NCBI RefSeq assembly: GCF_019649055.1
Contig: NW_026570234.1
Coordinates: 1,488,001-1,552,000, forward strand
Direction of reading: 5' to 3'
From: Paramacrobiotus metropolitanus
Lineage: Eukaryota; Tardigrada; Eutardigrada; Parachela; Macrobiotidae
Length of the DNA: 64,000 nt
In this document: positions 48,154-59,500 of the stretch, in pieces
Numbering within the stretch: the stretch's first letter is position 1
Layout: each line of letters opens with the position of its first letter
Made by a program: the position numbers and the translations under genes
The notes under the pieces: generated by a model
Seen by the model: only the letters and a program-made list of their open reading frames with translations
Told to the model about the DNA's origin: nothing
Database searches by the model: none

Positions 48154-50339
48154 TTATTTTGTGTTTTTGCGCCCTTTAGTTATCCGATCAAGGAGTCCCG
48201 TATCAGCGGCATCTTCATCAGCTCCTTGTCGCGTTAGGAATTCCGTAGGAGTGGGTTTCGACTTTGTCTTTTTGACCTTCCTTTGCTCGATAGCAGCGGC
48301 GATATCGCTTGCCAACTGTGCGGCTGTTGCTCTCACTGCTTCGAGTTGCTGTTGCCTATCAGCAGCAGCAGAGCGTGGTTTGAAGCGATCTGCTACCTCA
48401 TCGTTATCAACTGCCATGTCAGCACCCTTCTGCTGATCGGTAGCAGTGCGTGGTTTGAAAGAGCTTTTCAAATTGCGGTCTGCTACTCTAGCGTTATCGC
48501 TATCAACTGTTGTGTCAGCACCCTTCTGCTGATCGGTAGCAGTGCGTGATTTAAAAGAGTTTTTTAAATTATGCTCTGCTACACCAGAACGCAATTCATT
48601 CATTTTTGCCAAGTTTCCGGCTTGCTCATTCAACTTGATGGTCACTGCTGTTTCAAAATCCTTATCCTGTTTCTTCGATCTTCCTCGTCTCTTTTTCTTC
48701 GTCTCCGTTATGTTTTCCGATGATTCAGGTAGCATTGAGCGTGGTTTGGAACTCTGTTCCAGATGATGGTCTGCTACCTCATCATCTTCTCCATGTCTCA
48801 GAGGTGGTTTGGGAGAAGCGCGCTCTAATACCGTTGCGTCCTGATCCTTCTGTTCGATTTCGATGACATCTTCTCGTTCTTCTGTTAACGGTGGATGCCA
48901 CGGTTTTAGTCGATCGATAGAGACGACTTTCAGGTCGGCTTCTTTTATCGGGTTCATTTCGATGACTTCAACTTCGTTCGGTCGTGGGAAGCTGAGGATT
49001 TTCCATACTTTATCGTACTTTTTCTTAAAGCCAGATTGAACTTCCTTTTTTCCTTGCTTTGTATCTTTTGGAAGTCGGATGAGTACGAAGTCACCGATTT
49101 TTAAGTTCGGCTCCGATTTCTTCTTATTATAAATTTCAGCATTTTTCTCGTATGCATCCTTTATATTGCATCTGGCAACTTCCTCAGCGAATATCAGATT
49201 CTTTTTCATGGTCTCCACCCATTCGTCTGGAGTACCATAATCATCTGGTAAATTCGTTTTCGTCACCACATCCTCTGGCATAGTCATCTCTCTTCCATGT
49301 AACATATAGTATGCCGAATAACCGGTTTTGGCATGTATCACTCTATTCATCCCTGAGATCACGTACGGGAGATACTTGTTGAATTTCCGCTCATTTCCCG
49401 CTTTCATATACTGTGCCAGTCCATCTCCGATGATCTGCATCTGCCGTTCGACTTGGCCCTGGCCTTCAGGGTGATATGCCGTTCCGAACGTGTGTTTAAT
49501 CTTAAACACGTTGGTGACTTTCGATAGAACTTCCGCTGTGAAGTGTCTTCCACGATCCGTATGTAAAATATGCGGTGCTCCATGTACCAATATCACATGT
49601 TTTACGAAGACTTTGGCAAATTCCTTCGCTGTTGCCGTCTTCATCGGTACTGCTATCACATACTTCGTCAGCTGGTCGATGAACACCGCTATGTACTTGT
49701 ATCCTCGTTTCTTTGTCGGTAATAAAGGTCCTTTCAGATCGGCGTATACTCGAAAGAAAGGATGTCCCACTTTAATTTCTTGCAACTTTCCTGGTGGACA
49801 TTTCCTCGGTGTCTTAGAGAACTGACATCCCTGACATGCGAGTATATAATTCTTAACGTCCGTACTCATTCTGTCCCAATAATAGCGCAGTCTTATTGCT
49901 GCTAGCGTCTTTTCATATCCAAGATGACCTGCTGCTTTCTCATCATGCATCGCATGGATGATCGCTCGTCTCATTGACAGTGGTACGACGAATGACCTTT
50001 CTAATCTCCCTTTGTTGTCTTTTATTCGGTACAAGATTCCGTTCCACAGCTGATAATGTACTTCGAACTTCGATCTCGTTTGGGCATCTGCTAAATGTTC
50101 GAGTTCATCGATAATCATTGCAAGGTGAGGATCTTTTAGCTGCTTATTTCGGAGCTGCAAGTTCGAGTCATCTTCTTCTTCCTCATCTCCTTGCAAGTTG
50201 ACGATGCGAACCGTTGCGGTGCAGAGATCGTTCCAGTCCGTGATAACTTTGCATCTAGGTAACGTTTTATATCGATTATCCTTCTTTTTAGGAAATCTCA
50301 GCAGTTTGATCGGGCATTCAGTTAGAGCTCGTACACGGT
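48154..50339 (-). CDS. Gypsy integrase
   Basis: 680 codons are open from 50196, and the frame is open upstream to the RT break near 50340. Counting from 50196: an HHCC zinc finger (H84, H91, C121, C124) and a catalytic core with D153 (in YADLKGP), D214 (in LHTDRG) and E250 (in GQGQVER), exactly D-60-D-35-E. There is a C-terminal GPY/F-like region near 400 (FVLIRLPKD, YDKVWKILSF). It catalyses insertion of the cDNA into chromosomal DNA. The last 200 residues hold about four repeats with the core VAD--L--S-KPR and a lysine-rich tail. No chromodomain seen. The core residues are intact. Confidence 0.85.
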
Positions 50340-51667
50340 TAACGTTGATTCAGCCGGCTCATTCGCCGTAGCCGGATCATCTTTTATCCGCTTCTCTCGT
50401 TCGTCGACCATCTGTACGAACAGCTGCCACACTTCAACTGCCAGTTCTTTTATGTCATACCCTTTCTTTATATCTTCAAAGTTCGGAATCTCATCAAATT
50501 CTTCATCGTGGCATGTCGGGCCTTCGATTGGTGCCCTCGATAATGCATCCGCGTTATCGCAGTACTTTCCCGGTTTGTACTCAATCTTGAACTGATGACC
50601 TTGTAATGCCATCGCCCATCTCGTAAGTCGCGGATTCATGCCAACTTTGTTCGTTTCCGATCTCAGCAAATTTGTCAATGCTTGATGATCTGTTCGTACG
50701 GTGAACTCGGAGTAATCGATGTATGATTTGAACTTCCTGACGGCGAACACGACCGCCAGACACTCCCATTCGGTTACACCGTAGTTCCGTTCAGCTCCAT
50801 GTAGGACAAGGCTCGCATAGGCAATTGGATGACCTTCTTGTGATAGTACTGCTCCAATTCCTTCTTTGCTCGCGTCACATTCGATTACCGTTGGCTTAGC
50901 GGGATCGAACTTCGCTAAGACTGGACCTTCGCATAGCAGCTTTTTCAGATTGTCGAACTCCTTCGTATGAACTTCTGTCCAATCTTTTCGCACGTGTTTA
51001 TCGTTTCTCAGCAGCTCATATAAGTGACAGGTCTGCTGTGCATATCCAGCTATGAATTTTCGATAATAGTTCGCAAGTCCCAGAAACGATCTCAACTGCC
51101 GTTCAGTCTGAGGTCGTTTGAACTCGGATACTGCGGTGATCTTTTCGGGATCCATGCGAACTCCATCTTCGCTGAGTATATGACCCAGGAATCCCATCTC
51201 CCGCATTCCGAACTCGCATTTTGTCGGTTTAATGGTGAAGCCTGCTTCAACTAAACTTCGAAGGACATTCCTCATGTTCTGCAGGAAAATCTCCCAAGTC
51301 TTTCCAGCAAAAATGACATCATCGATGTATCCAAAGACGCAGCCCTTTCGCTTTGCCTTGGATAGGACTTTGTCCATGCACAGTTGAAATGTCGCGGGTC
51401 CATTACATATTCCGAATGGCATCCTTTTAAATCTATACATGCCATCTTGCGTTACGAAAGTCGTTTTATTAATTGATTCTGGATCCATCGATATCTGCCA
51501 GAATCCACTTTGCAGATCCATCTTTCCGTAGTACTTGTTGCCTGCGCATGCATCTAGCAACTCATCTGGGTTCGGTAACGGATAGTTATTTTTCTTTGTT
51601 AACTTGTTCAGCATGATATAGTTGACGCAGAATCTTGTGCCCATAGTTCCGTCACCGTTCTTTTTGC
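50322..51667 (-). CDS. Gypsy reverse transcriptase (palm) and RNase H
   Basis: Carries RT motifs GKMDLQSGFWQI (first Asp), FKRMPFGICNGPATFQ, GYIDDVIF (catalytic YIDD) and FLGHILSEDGVRMDPEKI. The RNase H part has ECDASKEGIGAVLSQ, TEWECLAVVFAVRKF and RTDHQALTNLL, keeping the acidic active-site residues. It converts the element RNA to DNA and removes the RNA strand. The N-terminal fingers lie in another frame (51608-52354); the break is in a run of five A at 51661-51665. The frame ends at 50322, and integrase follows in -1. Confidence 0.85.
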
Positions 51668-52549
51668 AGCCAGCACGACTGGGAAACTCCAATCGGCATC
51701 TGATGGCTCGATGACGTCCTGCGCCAGCATCTCTTCGATGTGCTTTGTTATGAACTCGCGACCTGTCCAGCTCGTTCTGGCGGGATTGCATTTTACTGGT
51801 TTCGCATCTCCCGTGTCAATTACATGGGTGATCCCTTTTACATCGCCATACGGTTTTTTCGATGTGGGAAGCACCTTCCAGAACTCCCAGAATGCATTAT
51901 ACACATCGTTTTTCTGAGCTTGTGTGAGATCAGGTCCGAGTTTCAAGTTTCCGATGATCTTTGTCAGCTCGGCTTTCGTTGTGTCATCCACTTCGGGATC
52001 AAAAAGCACGTTCTTTACTGTGCCACTATTGATCTGGAAGTTCTCCATATGATCGTATGGCTCAACATAACCGAGGAACTGACCCTTCTTAACAACTTGC
52101 CGTTTAGTGCTGTGGTTAGCGATGACCAGATCAAAGTGCCTTCCTCTATGATCGGTCACTCCCGCTAACGGTTGAACATCAGTTTCCACTTGGAAGACGG
52201 GTGTGAACATCAGCTTTTCTTTAGCTGGTACGAATTTCCCCATTCTAACTTTTACACGGGTACAAACAGATGGTTTTAAAAGAATCCGTTGATCACTGTA
52301 GACTCTTATCGTCTCTCTGTTCAGTTTCATCCTTTGCACCTTCGTTCTTCTCACTTTAATGTCCTGTTCCTTTTCTTCATCAACTTCGTCATCTTCGTCG
52401 AGATCGAGGAGATCCTCTTGTTCTGAGAGATCGTTTACACCTGAGTCTTCGGAAGTTGTTGAGCTGTCACTCGAGCTTGTCCAATCTGAATCTGAGTCAC
52501 TGCTCTCATCGTTAGCTGCAGCGCTTTTATCGAGTGGCCGCTCATCAAC
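51608..52549 (-). CDS. Gypsy pol: linker and RT N-terminal fingers
   Basis: Open from 52549 in the protease frame: an acidic Ser/Asp-rich linker (DESSDSDSDWTSSSDS), then a folded region, then RT fingers with VIDTGDAKPVKCNPARTSW and IEEMLAQDVIEPSDADWSFP. The frame is lost at 51661-51665, where the next frame picks up the RT palm. The context is not a slippery heptamer, so this is probably a 1-nt indel. Confidence 0.75.
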   Translation of the reverse strand, partial: VDERPLDKSAAANDESSDSDSDWTSSSDSSTTSEDSGVNDLSEQEDLLDLDEDDEVDEEKEQDIKVRRTKVQRMKLNRETIRVYSDQRILLKPSVCTRVKVRMGKFVPAKEKLMFTPVFQVETDVQPLAGVTDHRGRHFDLVIANHSTKRQVVKKGQFLGYVEPYDHMENFQINSGTVKNVLFDPEVDDTTKAELTKIIGNLKLGPDLTQAQKNDVYNAFWEFWKVLPTSKKPYGDVKGITHVIDTGDAKPVKCNPARTSWTGREFITKHIEEMLAQDVIEPSDADWSFPVVLAAKRTVTELWAQDSASTISC

Positions 52550-53986
52550 TTAATCTCCCTCAGATAAAAGGTCACCTTCGTCGCCCTGAGAATCGCTAAG
52601 TTTTTTCGTTTTCGGATTTTTGAGCAGAGGTTTGCCCGTTTTTTTTGCTTTGATTCCATATTTCACTGCGATTCTCGGATGACTGCGCGTTACTCGCACT
52701 TTCGGTGATGACCTTTGTTCATCGGAGTTCGATCTCCGATCATCTGGAACTGTTCCTTCGAGCTGATCGATCTCTTCCAAGCTCATCAATCTGTTATTCT
52801 CGACCGGTGGACCTTCCTCACCAGTATCGAGTGTGTCTCCATCTTCTTTTGCTTCTGTTACTGGGTTCTGTTGCCCTGCCGAGATCTTCTCGAGCTCCTC
52901 TTTGAACTTCTCCCATATTTCACCTCGATTCGTTAGCATCTGTGCTATCTCATGAGCTCTTGGTGACCTTTCGTCATCTACTTCGATCATCTCCTCATCT
53001 CCAACTTCCTCATATCCGATGGGCCTTTTAGTCCCAATAAAGACACAGTTTGCATATAGATCTTCGGCGAGGAGTTCGTTGTTAGGAGTCATCTCGTACA
53101 TGCACCATTTATCATCTCCTCGTTGAGGGTATTCAGCTCCATCTGGAACTGATGCGAAGGTCACCTTTTTCTTGACCGGGTAACCAGCTGATCCAACTTA
53201 TCTTCGTTTCCGATATACTTTCAGTTCAAGTATATCGGTATCTGGCAGTGGAGGGAATTCCGCTTCCAACTTTGTCCAATACTTTTCAAAGGATTTTTCA
53301 TTTTCTCTCTCCAGCGCCTTATAGAACATTTCGAACAGCTCATATACTGGTTTACCGAGTCCGGTTGGGAAGATGATCGTTGTTCTTTCTCCCTTATAGA
53401 GGTGATTAACACGAAAGTCCCAGAAGAGATCGGTTCTAGCGTTTTCCCACATGATTCCCTCATCAAATACTTCATTTATTTCTCGATCGAGTTTCGATCG
53501 GAGATGCTTGACTTTCGGGTCTGATCTCCCTAAGTTCGCAATCAAGCTGTCGACGCTGTTATCCCAATGGAGTAATGATCTCCCCCTTGTTATGATGAAG
53601 TTCCGAACGCAGGATAGCCATTCCTTATATTGCTGCCAATGGTAGCGTTCAATGTGCTGATTCCACATCGAGTTCGTCCGGCATATGCTTTTAACTTCTT
53701 TCTGAACATGATTTTTCATGTCATCGATCGCTGCGTTGCATCTTGGCCAGGTGGACCAATCATCTTGTTCAGCATCTCGACAGCATTCCTCACATTTCCA
53801 TTGAGGTTGCACTCGACACGGATTCTCATCATAACCGTGATGACAACTGCTAATACGTTCTTCCAGTGTCATTTTATCGAGGCAAGCGAACGGGTTGTTG
53901 CTGTCGTCAATTTCCGTATTTCAAAAACCGTGATTCGGTGTCCCTTTATCCTTGTCAGATGAGATTTCGAAGATCTCCGGTTGTTT
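52550..53986 (-). CDS. Gypsy pro-pol accessory region with in-frame stops
   Basis: Two stretches in the same frame as protease: 53872-53198 (224 codons) and 53164-52550 (204 codons), separated by TAA at 53198. Stops at 53987 and 53921 isolate them from protease. The first has a Cys-rich start (CHHGYDENPC, CEECCRD) and a Trp/Glu-rich helical part (WNQHIERYHWQQYKEWLSCV). The second is acidic and ends basic (KKTGKPLLKNPKTKK). No family recognised. The common frame suggests one ancestral polyprotein later hit by nonsense mutations. Confidence 0.55.
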
Positions 53987-56508
53987 TTAATTTCGTTGAT
54001 CTCTCAACCGTTCGATCGCTCCATCTCGTATCTCGCTTAGGAGGATCTGTTCATCTTCCGTCATCTTTTTCGGAGCGTCTAGTTCCTTTTCGAACTTCTT
54101 ATCGTCCCATACTTTGGCAACTTTTATTCCCAGTGCCTCTGGTACTGGGATAGACTTTGCTATCTGTTCCCTTGTTAACGGAGTTCCATCTTTTGTTCCC
54201 AGTGCCTCTGGTACTGGGATAACATCTTTATCAGTTGCCTTTTGATCATCTTTCGTCGTTCCCTGTGCCTCTGGTACTGGGAGAACGACGTTTACCCGTT
54301 CCTTCGGTTTCACTGATGATCTCTCCAGTCGGGTCGAGATCTCCTTTTGGATGGCTGCCATCTGTTCAATTATCGACAGCTGAGCAGGTGAACCTCCCCT
54401 TCGTTGGTTCATCGTCTGCTTTCCCAGTGCCTCTGGTACTGGGATAGCCTCTTGATCTGTTTTAGCTGCTTTTACAAGTCCGGTGACCTTTCCGACTTGA
54501 ACATTGACAGCTGATTTCGGCTCATCTTCAACTTCCTCCTCCCCATGATTATCGATCAGGACGAACTTTGTCGCCAGAAAATCATGTCCCAATAATACTT
54601 GTACATCATCTGTTTTTGGTTTTACGTAGAAGGAGTGTTGACTGGTCCGTTTCCGCAATGTCACTGGTGCCACGCAATAATGCGTCACGTTGAAGCCTGA
54701 TGTCCCGCTGATTCCGTTAATTCGCACCAATCGATCTGGTGGCAGCGGTAAGACATGAAGTCCGTTCTTTTCGCAAAACGGTCGGCTGATCAGCGATGTT
54801 TCCGCACCGGTATCCAACATCGCCAAGACCTTTATGTCGCCGATTTTCTCCTCATGTGTGTACGCTTCGATCCTTTTCGGCAAGTTATGCTTCGATCCAT
54901 TTTGTACTTTGAGCGTACGAACGGTACATTTAACTGGAATAAGCGATACAGGTCCCGGATCCATATCAACTGCTGAAGAAGACACCTGCCCGTTCGCTAA
55001 GGTGCTATTCCTCTTCAGTATCGAACTCAGATGATCGATCCTGTGTGGGACATCAGTTCGGATATCGTAAAATTGTCTCTTCTTTCCATCTTTTGAGCTT
55101 TTTATCATCTCACACCCCTTTTCCTTTGCAGTTTTAACATCGTTACTGATCTTTTGAACTTCGTTTAGTTGCCCCTTCGCAACTTCAATACGATCTTTGA
55201 TCACCTCGGAGATGGTCTGATGTAATGTCACATCATCTGGTTTGTCGCGCAGATGCTCAATGAGCTCATCTGTGATCTGGTCGGCTCGTTTTAGCTCATC
55301 TGCTTCGCTGTCTTTCAGCTGATCTGGTGATCTCTCATATGTGACCATCTCATATCCGTTTTGGGTCATCCAGTCGATCACCTTCGCAGATACCTCATTA
55401 TTCGTTTTCGTCGGATCAATCTGTGAAGACATCCCATCTGTTCGAACTGGTGATTTGTCATTGGGATCTTTTGGCAGTGCTTCGGTTAAGTCCCGTGACC
55501 TTTCAGTCGGTTTAATAACAAATCCGTCACTTGGCAACTTTTGTAAGGGAACTTTTTCTCCGTAATTCGGCGGTTTATCGGCTGGTGGAGCATTTCGGTT
55601 CTGATCAGCAAGTGTCTTCTTATACTCCCTATCGTTGAACACTGGGACAGGGTTTTCCCAGATCTGCTTCCGCTGTAGCGTAACTGCATCGTACAGTGAG
55701 TCCTCGGAGATCTGTTGTGCTCGTTCGCTCTCTGTAAGCTGCACTTTTCGCAGCGTCAGTTCCTTTGCCTGACCTGTTGCAACGTTTTTAGCGTTAGCAC
55801 TTGCTCCACGATCTCTCACTGGTGCTTTCCTTGTAGGAAGTGGTTTTTCATCTTTGCTGCCCACCGTGGCGTTCTGTTCTAACCACCTTTGTTTTAGTAC
55901 TGTGTCATCTTCATCCTCCGAACAATTCCCAAACTTCGTTTTCATCTCCGCATTCTGCTTAAGTAGGAATTCTCGGAATCTGGAATGTTGATCATTCGTC
56001 TCTTTTTCTTCCAGTTTCTTCTTCAAGTTCGGCTTTCGAATGATCTCGTTACGTTGAGCGCGCCGTTCTTTTAGCTTTTCGGCGCTACATTTTCCTTTAT
56101 TTGTCAACTCATCATCAGCAGTACCATTCTGCTGAGGTTTCGCAGTTCCATTCTGCGCAGGTGGTCCTTTCTTCACCTGTGATGGCATCTTTTGAGCCAT
56201 CTCACTCACAGTACCATTCTGTGGTGACTTCGCAGTACCATTCTGCGGAAGTGGCCTTTTGTCCACTTGAGCTGGTTTCCCGATAACCAGGTCGTTTCGT
56301 TGATGTGGTGGCATCTTTTGAGCCATCTCCTTCAACTGTTGTAATGGCATCTTATAAGCCATGTCCTTTGACTGTTTTAATGGCATCTTATAAGCCATGT
56401 CTCTCGCAGTACCATTCTGCGGAGATCGCGCAGTACTATTCTGCGTTCCTCCTTTATCCGGTGGTTTCGGTTCGGGGAGATCAGCAGGCTCACCGGCGCC
56501 TACTGATC
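53987..56508 (-). CDS. Gypsy aspartic protease ORF (in -1 frame to gag)
   Basis: Read by -1 frameshift from gag at 56515-56521. First ATG is at 56398, but the frame is open through the gag stop. Counting from that ATG (803 codons): N-terminal short repeats (MAYKMPL, PQNGTAK), a charged coiled region, and an aspartic protease with DTGAETSLIS at 529-538 and a GHDF block about 80 residues later. The C-terminal part has four copies of the PVPEALG motif, encoded by near-identical 24-nt DNA repeats (54129, 54199, 54262, 54424). The protease would mature Gag and Pol. The PVPEALG copies could be spacers or cleavage sites; that is inference. Confidence 0.8.
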
Positions 56509-56521
56509 TTGGCCGTTTCCC
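56458..56521 (-). promoter_or_regulatory. -1 ribosomal frameshift signal (slippery site plus pseudoknot)
   Basis: Minus strand, 5' to 3': GGGAAAC at 56521-56515 in the gag frame as G GGA AAC; spacer GGCCAA; stem arm GATCAGTAGGC (56508-56498, contains the gag stop TAG); loop GCCGGTGA; stem arm GCCTGCTGATC (56489-56479). Ten Watson-Crick pairs plus one U:G. Loop bases CCGGTG can pair with CACCGG at 56463-56458 (15-nt loop 3), giving an H-type pseudoknot with a single A between the stems. The -1 frame is open into protease. Confidence 0.85.
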
Positions 56522-59500
56522 TGGTCCAACACCTGCTGTTGCTGGACTTGTTCGTTCCTCTGGTCAGCGCCGTTCGCGCCGCCACCGCCGTTATTATCGG
56601 CGCGTCCGTTGCCGCCGCCGTTCCGGTTGCCATATCCGCCGCGTCCATTGCCGCGACCTTTTCCGCGGAAGCCACCTCTTCCTCCGCCGTTATAGCCGCC
56701 ACCGCCACCATTTCCGTTGCCCTGGCCGGCGCCGCCGCCGTTCCCTTGTTTGAACGCGGCCCATCGCGCAACCAGGTCGTAGCCGTTCGCTACTGCTTGT
56801 CGCCAGCCGCCCTGTGCTCGCAGCCGTTCCCATTCTCGGGTGGCGAACAAGTTCGGGTTCCGGTTTGGTGGCATGCCAGCGAACATGCAGTTCTGTGCAT
56901 CGTGGTTTCCAAAGCCACAATTTTGGCACAGCTGCACGCCCTGGGCGATCCATCCGTCGATTTGACCAAATTTCCATTCTGTTCGGGAACCTTGCGGCTG
57001 CTGATAGTTGCCGCGGTTCTGCTGATAGTTTCCTTGTCGGTTATTGGGCTGATAGTTGCCCTGCCCCTGATTTCGATTGAAGTTGCCATTTCGTTGGCCA
57101 CCATTCCAGTTTCCATTTCCGTTTTCATTTCCGTAGTTGGGCCTTCCTTGCTGTTGGGGCACCCCTCCCTTCAGGGGACTCGGCATCATATTTGCCGGGG
57201 CCATTGGCCTTGTCTGCGCCTGCGCTTGTATCGCGGCGACCATGGCATAGGCGATCGGTTGTCCTGTTTGGCTATCGATGAAAGTCATCTCCTTGCGAGT
57301 TGGGGATGGCGATCTCGTCTGATAGTCCACTGGAGACGGTTTGGCTGCATATTGCCTCTGTGCCATCTCGACCTGTCCCGAGCGGATGGTCACGTAATCC
57401 GGTTGATTACGTTGACCTTCGACCACCTTGTACTTGTCTTCGCCAGCTGCCCATGATCGGAAGAAGTCCTTGATCTCCGTTGGCGTTCTGAACCCCTTCG
57501 TTTTCAGCGCCTTATATAGATCGTTATCGACTCTGCATCCGTCGATGAGGAATGCAACTGCTTGCAATTCGGTGATGGCTTTCTTGGCCTTGAATTTCAT
57601 GATCGCTTGGTAAAACTGCTCAAGCGTCTCTTTTCCTGGTCTAAATTTCCTGTTCATGGCTTCACGTAAGCCAAGGACTTCCTCGTTTCGATCTCCGAAT
57701 TCGTCTCTGAATTTGTTTAACCATTCCGTTACTGTATAAACTTCCTCTTCGGCTTCCTCTATATCCCTTTCGCCGTCGAACCAGATCTTAGCTGGTCCTC
57801 TAACGGCGCTGGCGATGTCGATCAGTACTTGATCATCAGTCATGTCATATGTCCGTTGTGTTTCCCTTACCAATCGGATCCATCCGCTTACCGCATCGCG
57901 GTTGCCATCGAAAGTCGCAAGATCAGTTTTGCGGCCCATGTTTCTGATGGATCTGTTGAATTCCCGTTGTCCTCGATTTTCATTCCGATCATCTCGTTGG
58001 TTACGTTCATTCTGATATTGGTGGAAGTATCTTCCATCATGTTCATGTTGAGGGGAACGCGCATCTCGGTTGGCATCATCTCTGGCGGCTGTTTCGATAG
58101 GCTGTTGGAATTGTGAAGGGTCACCGAAGTTCATATGTGGCTGGTGACTACTTGATGGCTTCCTGTTATCCTTGGTTTCTTCATCTCCTTCTGTTTTCAG
58201 TCCCCCTGTGCCACCGCCCGTTCGCAGTGGCATCTCGAAATGGAAGCTCCCGCCCGCTTCTTGTGCCTTACTATAGCTGGGCGGGGGTGTGTCGGCAGCA
58301 TCTCTCTTTGCACTTCCTGCTTGCAGGATTAGCTCTTCCCTGTGTTTATTTTTCACTTTTAGGCCCTTGTTCTCATCTTCGAGACGTTTAATTCTGATGT
58401 TAAGCTGCTCGTTTTCCGTTTGCAGCTGATCTCGCTCCTGCTTGAGCATATGGGCGAAATTCTGCCGCTGAATCGTCTCCGCGTTTAACTCCTTTTCGTC
58501 CGTCTCTCTCGCTTTAATCTGGTCAATTAGCTGATTCATTTGCTGTTCCAGTTGAGTATACGCATCAGCTGCCGATTTCAGTTGAGTTCTCGATTGGGTG
58601 ACTTCATCTTGGTGAGTCATCACCGTCTGCGTCATATCGACCAGCTCCATATTGAGCTTTATGTTCTCATCTGTCAGCTCACGGATCTTTTTCTGATGTT
58701 CTTTGCTCTCCACTTCGACTTTTGTCACCTTCGTGTCTAGTCGTCGTGCTTCATCTTCCCATCTTTGGCCCCATTCGGCCGCCTTCTCGCCAGCTTCTTT
58801 GAGCTGTGCGTTCTCCTCAGTAACGTGCTTGATCTCATCTTTAAGTCGTTCCCCTTCGGTAGCTAAGAGATCGCGCAGATCATGTGCCACTTTAACGGCG
58901 TCATCAGCTCGTTTCTGATGATCTGCCGATTCTTTTTGGAGTGTTTCGATATTCTCATCTTTAAGCTTCAGGTCATCCCTGAGCTTGAATATATCTTTGT
59001 TCACCGCTGTCAATCGTCTAGTCGCTTCCGCTAATTTGTTTACATACTCATCTCGCTTCGCTTTAGCTTCATCTGCCTTTTTGCGAAGTTCATCACACTG
59101 ATCCTTCAATTCGGCTATATGCCGTGACCTTTCAGCTGTCTCTTCAGACATGCTCTCGTTAAGTTCATTTACGGCTATATAGCCTTCCATCTCCCTATCA
59201 TCGGCTATCTTCACCGACTCTTCCGCGATCTGTACTTGGCGTTGATATCGAACTTTCCACTCTTCCGCCGTATTCTCAAGGACAGCCTGTTGCTGTTCCA
59301 GTTCGTATATACGCGTCTGTAGCGATCCCACTTTATTCTGATATTCTTGTTTCTTCTTAATGACTTGAGCTTCCTTTTCTTCCAATGAAGTCTCAAGTTC
59401 TCTGACTCGTCGTTTCAGGCTGGAAGTTGGGCTGTTCGGAGATGGAGATCGTACATTGACGATCTTTCCCGTCTGATTCCTTTCGATCAGACTCTCGGGG

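Noticed and set aside
51655-51670. Second programmed frameshift within RT
   Set aside because: The A5 run does not form an X-XXY-YYZ heptamer in phase, and a shift inside the RT domain makes no biological sense; an indel is likelier.
56305-57456. 383-codon plus-strand open frame, alanine/valine-rich and seemingly multi-membrane
   Set aside because: Antisense of the Gly/Asn/RGG tail of Gypsy gag; the hydrophobic look follows from base composition.
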